Assembly: GCA_030685235.1 (NCBI GenBank)
Contig: MU839138.1
Span: forward strand, 1 to 64,000
Length of the DNA: 64,000 nt
From: Copromyces sp. CBS 386.78
Taxonomy: Eukaryota; Ascomycota; Sordariomycetes; Sordariales; Sordariaceae
Direction: 5' to 3'
How positions within the stretch are numbered: position 1 is the stretch's first letter; each line of letters starts with the position of its first letter. The position numbers and the translations under genes were made by a program. Below the pieces are notes generated by a model that saw only the letters and a list, made by a program, of their open reading frames with translations, searched no databases and was not told where the DNA came from. Below are positions 1 through 7,866 of this stretch, piece after piece.

Positions 1-95
1 GGAGGCTGGGCTGGGGTAATCCGGAGGCTGGGCTGGGGTAATCCGGAGGCTGGGCTGGGGTAATCCGGAGGCTGGGCTGGGGTAATCCGGAGGCT
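1..95. repeat. 22-bp minisatellite, four copies plus partial
   Basis: Four identical head-to-tail copies of a 22-base unit (GGAGGCTGGGCTGGGGTAAT plus CC) run from base 1 to 88. A partial fifth unit follows and the array stops in an AT-rich segment near base 96. It starts at the window edge, so its true length is unknown. No coding role is evident. Confidence 0.95.
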
Positions 96-109
96 TATAT
101 GGTGAGCAG

Positions 110-390
110 CGCTCACTAGTACAAGCAGTGATCATGATGGTCAGCACGGCTAAACAAGGTGAAGCACTCTACAGTATGGAGGGTCCAGGACTATAAAGAT
201 GGACGAGACCTTCAGACTCAAAGATAGTTCTGCAGTAGACAATTTCATTCTTCACTTCAAACCTTGAAACTACAGTTACCTTACGACTCTAGTTGTGCAC
301 CCTTTGGCTACACCGAACAGCATATGATATTGTTCATACCTTCACTTATCCCACTTAGGTAGATCAGACCTGCCGTTCGTTACAGACTGG
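110..390. repeat. Left copy of diverged direct repeat flanking the TPR gene
   Basis: This non-coding stretch upstream of the TPR gene resembles 1225-1465 downstream of it. Shared landmarks are a GGTGAGCA...TCACTAGT start, a CACCGAAC motif, a TTCATACCTTCAC-like stretch and a CTGCCGTTCGT end, in the same order and orientation. It probably holds the promoter of the following ORF. No canonical TATA box was identified. Confidence 0.7.
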
Positions 391-394
391 GACG

Positions 395-1081
395 ATGGCC
401 AATCTAGAGGAAGCAATCAGTCTAGCTCGACAAGCCGTGGCTGCCACTCCTGACGACCATCCCGACCGCGCACGCAGGTTAAACAGCCTTGGAAATAAGC
501 TTTATCATCAGTATGAACGGACTGGGGCGATGGCCGATCTAGAGGAAGCAATCGAAATGGCTCGACAAGCCGTGGCTGCCACTCCTAACGACCATCCCAA
601 CCATGCAGCCTGGTTAAACAACCTTGGAAATAAGCTTGATCATCGGTATGGACGGACCGGGACGATGGCCGATCTAGAGGAAGCAATCGGTCTAGCTCGA
701 CAAGCCGTGGCTGCCACTCCTAACGACCATCCCGACCGCGCAGCCTGGTTAAACAACCTTGGAAATAAGCTTGGTCATCGGTATAGACGGACCGGGACGA
801 TGGCCGATCTAGAGGAAGCAATCAGTCTAGCTCGACAAGCCGTGGCTGCCACTCCTGACGACCATCCCGACCGCGCAGGCAGGTTAAACAACCTTGGAGA
901 AAAGCTTGAGGGTCGGTATGAACGGACTGGAGCAATAGCCGATCTAGAGGAAGCAATCGAAATGGCTCGACAAGCCGTGGCTGCCACTCCTAACGACCAT
1001 CCCAACCGTACAGCCTGGTTAAACAACCTTAGAAATAAGCTTGATCGTCGGTATAAACAGACTGGGGTGTTACGAACTTAA
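395..1081 (+). CDS. TPR-array protein, apparently C-terminally truncated
   Basis: The 228-residue ORF is almost entirely five 45-residue tetratricopeptide-type repeats, with starts exactly 135 bp apart at 395, 530, 665, 800 and 935. Each carries the patterns DLEEAI, ARQAVAATP, DHP, LNNLGNKL and RY..TG. Such repeats are typical of fungal TPR proteins of the kinesin-light-chain-like class, often joined to NB-ARC or CHAT domains. No such partner domain is visible: the last repeat decays into VLRT and a stop. The copies are nearly identical in DNA, suggesting recent unit duplication. Unlike neighbouring relics it shows no RIP stops. It could be a fragment of a larger receptor; the ATG is simply the first one in the first repeat. 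Confidence 0.6.
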   Translation: MANLEEAISLARQAVAATPDDHPDRARRLNSLGNKLYHQYERTGAMADLEEAIEMARQAVAATPNDHPNHAAWLNNLGNKLDHRYGRTGTMADLEEAIGLARQAVAATPNDHPDRAAWLNNLGNKLGHRYRRTGTMADLEEAISLARQAVAATPDDHPDRAGRLNNLGEKLEGRYERTGAIADLEEAIEMARQAVAATPNDHPNRTAWLNNLRNKLDRRYKQTGVLRT

Positions 1082-1224
1082 GCAAGATGCGCGGGCCAAC
1101 CAGGCCACCGGGAAGACGCCACCACCTAAGAGTGGCTGATGTAACCCTAGAGGCTGGGACTGGCCAGAACCCAATCCATAGCATGACGACACATGGACTG
1201 AGGTGCTCACGCCAAGGGAGTGCT

Positions 1225-1465
1225 CACGGTGAGCAGGAATCACTAGTGAGCAAGCAATTGGCAATGGATATATAGGACGACTGGAGAACTCAGATTGTCA
1301 GATATTTCGACAGTAGTCAACAAATTATTATCACTAAGACACGCTTGCACCTTTTGCAGAATAAGCTTGTTATAAACCTCCTAGCTTCACCGAACGTCTA
1401 CTGATAATTACTTATACCTTCAGCTATCCTACTTAAGCAAATCAAACTGCCGTTCGTCACACGTT
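1225..1465. repeat. Right copy of diverged direct repeat flanking the TPR gene
   Basis: Diverged second copy of 110-390, same orientation, ending with the CTGCCGTTCGT motif. The TPR ORF thus sits between two copies of the same intergenic sequence, which suggests tandem duplication of a gene-plus-spacer unit followed by loss of one gene. Confidence 0.65.
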
Positions 1466-1499
1466 AACTACTCCCTTTGGCCTATCTCGGATAGTACTG

Positions 1500-2128
1500 A
1501 AGGCATCAACGCTTCACCATTAATTTGGGGATTTTTTCTGATTTTTCCAGGTAGCATTAGAGGGTTATCAGGAGCAGAGCATTGCAGTCAGGCAGGAGCA
1601 GAGCAGCTGACCCGTCATGGCTGACAGCGGACTCGTGGGTGGACCACCCGCTGTAAAGGATATAAGAACAGGACCTGACCATGGACAACACAACACAAAA
1701 GGAAGAAGAGGAAGACAGAAAAAGACAGCCAAGAAGAGGAAGACAGAAAAAGACAGACAAGAAGAGAAGACACGCCCCCTTAGACATTCTTTTAGACATG
1801 ACCTTTTTGACTTGAGAAGAAGACATTTGAGCTTCGCCCCAGATCTGCACCTTGTTGAGTTCACTTTTCTTTTCGTGAAGTTCCCCCCTGAGACGACTTA
1901 TACAGGCGATCTGCACCTGCGATCTCAAGGGTTTTTCAGACGTGAGGCTTCGGCTTCGCTTCTGATACCCTTTAGTGGTCAAGGGCTGTTGAGTTGACTT
2001 TTTCGTCCTATAGACATTAACTCCTACTATTGAAAATCCGCTCCTGCCTCCAAACTTTAGGTATCTACTCTAAGGTATGGAAGGGAGCTGGGTCTTTGTT
2101 GGTGGTGTGGTTTTTGCTCCAAATCACC
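1500..2128 (+). mobile_element. 5' leader of a gypsy-type retrotransposon, copy 1
   Basis: The untranslated leader precedes the gag ORF that starts at 2129. It is purine-rich (GGAAGAAGAGGAAGACAG tracts near 1700-1760). It shares ordered blocks with 4845-5390: the CACCTTGTTGAGT block near 1848, a CCCCCCTGAGA block, a GATCTGC block, a GTGAGGCTTCGGCTTCGCTT block and a TTTGTTGGTGGTGTGGTTTT block just before gag. Open frames on both strands here are not recognisable proteins and are treated as non-coding. No LTR boundary or primer-binding site was resolved upstream. Confidence 0.55.
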
Positions 2129-3663
2129 ATGTCATCCGCTGGAACCCCCAACATCGCCGTCTCCGGCGACACCTTGAACACCACTATACAGCAGCAGTTC
2201 AAGGCCCTCCAGACACGGATCGTTCAGCTGGAAGCTCAACTCCAAGCTGGAACCAAGACTACCGGAGCAGCCTTAGAAGACGACACGCCTTCCAAGGACA
2301 AGAAGAAAGTTAAATTGCCCGTCCCCCAGGAGTTCGACGGCCAGCAGGCCGCCCTTGCAGGATTCTTGATTCAGATGCAGACCTACTTCTACTTCAATGA
2401 AGAAAAGTTTGCCTCCGAATCAGAGAAGGTTGCCTTCGCGGGAACTCGACTCTCGGACCGTGCACTTACCTGGTACGAGCCTATTATCAAAGACTTCTAC
2501 GAACATGGCGACAAGGCTTCAGACTTTACTAAGAAGATTATGGAGGACTACACCGAATTTACGGACGCCCTCACTAGAGTCTTTAGAGAAAAGGATGAGA
2601 CTCGGAGAGCCTAAGAACGCTTGACTTATTTTCGCTAAACCTAGTCCGCATCCGCCTACGCTGCGCTTTTCAAGCAAGACGCCATTCGTAGTAATATTAA
2701 CGACGACGGACTCATACAACTCTTTTACAACGGCCTCAAGGATCGAATTAAGGATGACCTCTACAAGGAGGATCGGCCGAAGTCCATTGACGCTTACATG
2801 GACCAAGCCATTCGCATCGACGATCGCCAATGCCAACGTAAACAGGAAAAGAGAGGAAAGGGCCCGACCTATCTTCCTTTCAAGACTAACACTCACAATA
2901 CTAAGAAGAAGACTTAGGGAACCCACATTTCAGGAACTACGCACTCTAGACCTATAGAAATCGACGCGACGCAGGCCAGGCAAGGCCAACGTGACCTTTC
3001 GCAGGTCAAATGTTTCAACTACGGGAAGAAAGGACATATAAAAAAGGATTGTCGATCCCCTCGACAACTGAAGTGGAAGCAGGCCGAAGCAGCCATTATT
3101 GAAGGAGCAAGAGTGGTCGAAATCGCTAGCATTGGTTACGATCAGGATAACTTTGACAATGCAGCCGACCAAGCATTAGACTACGACCCCGAAAATAAGT
3201 AGGACCAAATCAGCTCGCCCGCACCTTCGAGACCCCCTACTCGGACCGAGATCGACGAACTAGGAAGCATCGACCGACGACTCTTTACCCTCGCCCACGT
3301 CGCCGCTATAGCGCCACAACTAGAATCGCCTCAACTGCAAACTCAAGACAACAAACCCAACCAGAATATTACCGGGCATTGGGTCTTTCCGCTCGATATA
3401 TACTACGAAAAGGAGCCTACCACCCACCTCGATCAGGCAAGCAAACCCAACCTCTCACCTAAAGCACAAGCAATATACATCGCATAGTTACAGGAACGAA
3501 GCCTACTAGACAGGTTCAATTCTAACGAAGAAGACGTTCTTCAAACTAGTATCGGAACTACGGGACTACACAACGCTCTCAAAATATTCCGCGAACTCAT
3601 CAGCACTGCCCAACAGGATATAGGAAACGGCTCAAGGCCTTCAGGGAGGCCCGACGCAAACTA
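2129..3663 (+). pseudogene. Retrotransposon gag (capsid plus CCHC zinc knuckle), RIP-inactivated
   Basis: One continuous frame from ATG 2129 to about 3663 is interrupted only by nonsense codons (2612, 2636, 2642, 2915, 3200 and one near 3487). There is no frameshift inside gag. The N-terminus has a Q/E-rich coiled-coil-like segment, then a gag capsid region with the pattern KLPVPQEFDGQ and ALTWYEP, as in fungal Ty3/gypsy Gag. A zinc knuckle lies at 3011-3055 as C-F-N-Y-G-K-K-G-H-...-D-C; its second zinc-binding Cys is Tyr (TAC at 3020-3022), a G-to-A change that would break the CCHC motif. The downstream part is an acidic Gag-Pol linker. The protease that follows is in another frame. Confidence 0.85.
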
Positions 3664-4700
3664 AGTCCCTGTGAGAAACGGATTCTCCGGCAGCAACGCG
3701 GCATCCGGAAGAGAAGAATCCAGGACCCTATACATCACGCAGAGGTCGCAGCCGCGGAAAGTGGAGACGACCAGCGACTCAAAGTCATCGCCCATTGGGG
3801 GAAGTACCAAGCCCTTGCATTAGTAGATTTAAGAGCGCAACTAAATCTGGTATCCCCCGAATTTGTCAACCAATTGAGAATTCCCTATATAAGGAAGAAG
3901 GTTCCCCTAGTTGTAAAAGGACCTTTCACTACGCAGCTAGTGCAAAGGGAAACTCAACCGCTCAAAATTATAGTTGAAGGGAAAACGGTCGAAGTATCAT
4001 TCGACGTTGTAGACATAGGACGATCCTGTCACACGGATAAGCCGTGGCCATAACGACGACCTCTCATTGGCCGACAGGTCCCGGCGACCGCAGCCTCGGG
4101 ACGAGGCTCAGCAGAGCTGCATATCTTGGCTACAACCTCACCTCGCCCAGATGCCTCAGGCATCAACAACGCCAGGCATCTACGCTAGGCTCAGCCGTAC
4201 CGCCATATCCGAATACCTTCGTATTCCAGCCAACAGTACAATAACTGCCGAGAGCGATGAGCATCATCATGAGGTTCCCCTCACCACCTGGGAAGCAATC
4301 ACAGCCAACCAAGCAAGAAGCAGGGCGACCGAACGAAGGCCGGCGCCAGAAGGAAGGAGAATGGCTGAAAGCACTCAGGAAGATCTACATGTATGAAAAC
4401 CGTTAGATATCTTGAGGTCTCGAGCAACAAGGCTCGGTACGTACTCCAGTACGTACCCAAACTCTTTGGCATAAGAAGGCCTTGAAACTCAGCCTTTGTT
4501 TGAAGGTTGAAAGGATCAACAAGGCCTTCGAGACCAAAGTAGTTTATTAGCTGAATTGAACTACTGTTCCAAGCCCTGCACGCAGCCCTTGTCACAGATC
4601 CAAAGATATAATATTAGAACACCCATAATACGTTACATATAACCCAGACATCAGTTGGAAGGATGGTAGCTACCTACGTCCTCGGACGCATCCCTTTATT
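3664..4700 (+). pseudogene. Retropepsin-like protease of the gypsy element, interrupted and active-site mutant
   Basis: Frame 1 from about 3720 encodes a retroviral-type aspartic protease: IAHWGKYQALALVD, then QLNLVS, then VSFDVVDIG. The catalytic D-S/T-G-A triad reads D-L-R-A at 3826-3837. Both substitutions (TCA to TTA, GGA to AGA) are the transitions RIP makes. Reading breaks at 4026, where a solo LTR is inserted. It resumes at 4602 as KDIIL, then E-H-P-stop, then YNPDISW, the normal second half of the fold (flap and ILG-like region), with another W-to-stop. No reverse transcriptase follows. Identification rests on motif order. Confidence 0.8.
4027..4596. mobile_element. Solo LTR (570 bp) with 5-bp target duplication GATCC
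   Basis: The insert begins TGTCACACGG and ends CCCTTGTCACA. It is flanked by the direct repeat GATCC at 4022-4026 and 4597-4601. Removing it plus one repeat restores the protease frame (DIGRS joined to KDIIL). It contains a palindrome GGTACGTACTCCAGTACGTACC (4437-4458). Fragments of the same family occur at 12339-12612 (inverted) and 40225-40497. It is not visibly RIP-mutated, so insertion followed by LTR-LTR recombination post-dates decay of its host element. Confidence 0.93.
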
Positions 4701-4844
4701 AATAGGAAACCCGGAGGACGATAGGAAGCGAAGGCTGTACGCCTCGTTCCTACGGCCCCACCGCCAGGAGTATAAGAAATTATAATTTGTACTATCGATA
4801 GGAGCGGCAAGGTTACAAAAGAAGGGTTAATTACATTAATGATT
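4701..4844. other. Unassigned retroelement remnant
   Basis: Short stretch between the protease remnant and the second leader copy. No reverse transcriptase motif or other recognisable coding was found. Confidence 0.4.
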
Positions 4845-5390
4845 TGAGGAGGATTTTCTTCTGTTTTTTTCTTTTGTAGAGTGGCACGATGAAGAAGGGG
4901 TCACTAGGAAGCAAGGATGAGTCAGTGAAGAGCAGATATGCAGGGAGCAACCTTGGTTCTAGCCCTTGACTCTTTCGTTGTGTAAAAGATAAAAGGGAGG
5001 CTTATCCTCCAAGGAAAGAAGAGAAGAAACACGAGAGGCAACAACACAACAGGCAACAGCAACAGAGAATCTTAGACCAGGACAGACAGCACAGAAGAAA
5101 AGACACGAACTCCACCCCGAAAACTGATTGACCTTGTTGAGTACACTTCGTGACCTTTTCCCCCCTCTGAGAAAACTGACCTCCAGATCTGCTCCTCACC
5201 AAAGTAGAGAGTGACTTGCAGAGGTGAAGCTCTGCTTCACTCTCTCTTTCCTCCTGGTGGTTGATGGCTACAGTTTGATGACTCTACTCAGTTCTTACGA
5301 GTGTTCCTCACGAACTCTGGATCTGTACCTCGCCGCACTTTGGTGTGGTGGGCTCTCTTCCTTTGTTGGTGTGGTTTCGCTCCATTTCAG
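4845..5390 (+). mobile_element. Second copy of the gypsy-type 5' leader
   Basis: Its blocks match copy 1 in order: a GGATTTT-CTG pyrimidine tract, ACAACAC repeats, CACCTTGTTGAGT near 5130, CCCCCCTCTGAGA, a GATCTGCTCC block, an AGGTGAAGCTCTGCTTCAC block, and TTTGTTGGTGTGGTTTCGCTCC at its end. No gag follows, so this is a leader-only remnant. It lies after the truncated protease, so two related elements were probably nested or tandem here. Confidence 0.6.
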
Positions 5391-6187
5391 TATTCCTTGT
5401 TTTATAGGTCGTAACACGGGCCTAGCAACATGGCCGTACGAAGGATCATAATACTTTCGTCGATATAAAAATAGGGGTCGCATTTCTACTAGGACTGGAT
5501 GCGGAAACGCTAAGCCTTAAAGATCTCGCATTTGCGAGCATCGCTAACGGGCTCCCTACCAATAAAGATGGGCGGGTTATCCACCGTACTTTTAGGGGAC
5601 GATATAACCCCCGGGTAGCTGCAGAGCCCAGCAAGGCCAAAGAATCATTGGAACCAATCACCGGTCTTGTTCCGAAAAAGACCCGAGTGCCTTGCAATTC
5701 TATGCTGGTTTGTTTGTTTGTGGTATAGTGCTTCGGCGTCTTCCTATTCCGCAGCCACTGCCCCGTATGCATCTCTCTTAGCCAATCGACTCTTCTACAA
5801 AGGTGTTAATGCAGGCAGGAGCAGGTCTCGATGTCATAACCATAGTGGTACAGGAGCAGGGATGGAAGGGAAGAGGTAGGCTAATGCAGGCAGAGGAAGA
5901 AGGTAAGCTAATGCAGGCAGGAGCAGCCACCGCCCCGTATGCATCTCTCTCAGCCAATCGTCTCTTGAGAAAAGGTATTGGTTGGTGTGTTGCAAACCAA
6001 CCATGGTTATGACATGCCAGGATGGAAGGGAAGAGGTAGGCTATGAGCCGGATGAAGGTAGGTTAAGGCAGGTACACGTTTACATGAAGGAGGTCGATCG
6101 TGATCAGTTTGTCGTAGTGGATCACCAAACTGTAGGAACTAATCAGGAATGTGACCGAGGGCAATCTTGGTATGCTGTGTGAAAGAT
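5391..6187. repeat. Unassigned segment with degenerate direct repeats
   Basis: 5391-5740 shows no recognisable gene. From 5745 to 5960 two copies of GCCCCGTATGCATCTCTCT plus AGCCAATCG (near 5760 and 5933) alternate with several TAATGCAGGCAGGAG-like and GGATGGAAGGGAAGAGGTAG units (5823-6040). A degenerate version of the same GCAGGCA/GAGGTAGG material lies at 13390-13440, also just upstream of a MITE copy, so the two probably belong to one larger repeat. Confidence 0.5.
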
Positions 6188-6589
6188 CTAGCGGCAGTGC
6201 CAGGACGGGCAACTTTTCTCGTAATCCGCCCAATCACATTCATCTTTTTAGCGCCGCCTCCCCACTTACCGTTTTGCCTCCGTCCGAACGATATGGATAT
6301 GGGAGCTGGTGGTCCAGTTTTTTGACCCTACCACGTGATTAAAAGACCCGTTTCCTGACCTTCCTCCTCCCATACATAAGAGCACTGAGGGGCAGCTTAT
6401 GTATGGGAGTTGGAAGGATATGAACCGGGTCTTTTAATCACGTGGTAGGGTCAAAAAACTGAACAACCACCTCCCATATCCATATCGTTCGTGACGGAGG
6501 CAAGATAGTGAGTGGGGAGCCGGCGCTAAGAAGATGAATATAATTGGGCGGATTACGAGAAAAGTTGACCGTCCTGACACTGCGGCTAG
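6188..6589. mobile_element. Foldback MITE, complete (copy M1)
   Basis: The element is a near-perfect inverted repeat with two arms of about 190-200 bp around 6388. The left end CTAGCGGCAGTGCCAGGACG is matched by the inverted right end at 6569-6589. The CCATACATAAG / CTTATGTATGG pair closes the hairpin. It has no ORF of its own. Copies occur at 23644-24041 (complete), 13553-13730 and 53369-53590 (left arms). The family probably depends on a transposase in trans, unknown from this window. Confidence 0.88.
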
Positions 6590-7096
6590 CCCCGTTAACG
6601 TTTGTCAAAGTGCAATATCCGCGGTATAGGTATACTAGCACAATTCTCAGTCGCGGCCGTACAAGCTCCTCTTCCGGTAGCTGAACCTTGGACTTCAACG
6701 AAAGCATTTCTTTAGAAGTATGGACAGCTGTTTTATGTCTTACTGTCGGTGCGATCGCCGCTTGGCGTCGGTTCCATGCGCCCACAGGTCCCAAAGGAAA
6801 TGGAAAGTAAGGCATCAATGCATTGTCCGCTTAAGGACACTGGTTATCGCAACGGCTTGGTTGTGGACAGCAACTGGCAGCCTAGGCTCTACTGCAATTT
6901 ACAGGTTCCATTCGGATTTACAGCCCTACCCGCGCCACGGCCCCATAAGTGGTGCAAGCTACACTATTGCCAACCCTGTAGACCCCGTGACAGAAAGCCA
7001 CGACCCTCGCCCAAGTCGAGTTATTAATTGGCACCCTGAAGTCTCTGGGTTCAGAATGCCCGGCCTCTAGAAAAGAAATGTCCTTTGGGCTATTGG
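6590..7096 (+). repeat. Shared NLR upstream module, first part
   Basis: 6590-6703 matches 24042-24152 and 6935-7096 matches 24345-24500, including CCTGTAGACC, GAAAGC/TACGACCCTCGCCCAA and a GAATGCC/AAATGCC-GGCCTC block. The middle part differs. The module precedes the HET-ankyrin gene here and a NACHT-WD40 gene at 24750, so it is probably a shared promoter or leader region. The open frames in it are not recognised. Confidence 0.65.
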
Positions 7097-7317
7097 TGTA
7101 AGGGGTGCAGCACAGTTGACACAGATGCTGGCCAAAAGAATCAATAAGGTTCTACGAAGAGAGAAGGAGAGAAAAGGGGGCCCTCTGGGCAGTCTGGCCG
7201 GCTGTCCTAAAAAGAGAGGCGTGCGCACGCACAGGCCAGTGTTGCCTGCCGCGAGAGCAGAGCACTCGCCTAGCAAGACTGCCGGGCATTTCAGCCACGG
7301 GCACCAGCCCCATGACA
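7097..7317. mobile_element. Solo LTR (221 bp) with target duplication ATTGG
   Basis: The insert starts TGTAAGGGGTGCAG and ends CCCATGACA, with ATTGG at 7092-7096 and again at 7318-7322. The paralogous segment near 24498-24520 lacks it. Joining across the insert gives TTTGGGCTATTGGCATGTAG, which aligns base for base with TTTAGGTAATTAGCGTGTAA there, nearly all differences being transitions. It is not RIP-mutated. Confidence 0.85.
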
Positions 7318-7866
7318 ATTGGCATGTAGTTGTAATACCGTTAGGAGGGTATTGTGAAGCATTAAGAAGATATCTTGAATGTGATTGATTGTATGTGTAA
7401 AGTGTGATGATTCTGGAAACAATCCAGAGAGGGGAGCTTGCGGCGGTTGAAGACCATATGCACGCAAGCTATCCTTATCTAATCTACAGGACCTACGCAA
7501 GTGGGGATGCGACCGAAGGGTCGGGTCAATTCAACTGAACCCGACAGGCGTCTGCCAAGGTGGGTGCCTCAGGCATCAGTAAACGATATGTGATTGCCAG
7601 CGATACCCATCCTACGCCTGACATAGTAAAACAGAAACAGACTCAACACGACGCCTCATACTCCACCATAGCCTTGCGAAAATATAGTACTCTAATTTCT
7701 TTTTATTTTATCCTTGGGGGTAGGATAGAGGAATCTCCAGCATTTTTACAAATTCAATCCATTGATCGTCAATTCTATAGCGTTCACTGCCTCTAGGACA
7801 ACACGATCATCTTCGAGTGCCTTATCTACGTCGCCTTGCTCAAGACCTTCGTTCCCTAAAGCTACG
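7318..7866 (+). promoter_or_regulatory. 5' flank of the HET-ankyrin gene
   Basis: 7660-7866 matches 24590-24749 upstream of NACHT-WD40 copy 1 (shared CTAATTTCTTTT..TTTT, GAGGAAT/CTCC, AAAGCTACGATG). About 250 bp between 7350 and 7610 have no counterpart there and may be another insertion, whose ends I could not resolve. Transcription start was not determined. Confidence 0.45.

Noticed and set aside
1557..1997. Overlapping ORFs on both strands of the retroelement leader
   Set aside because: Composition reflects purine/pyrimidine tracts, the second leader copy does not preserve them, and no family is recognised.
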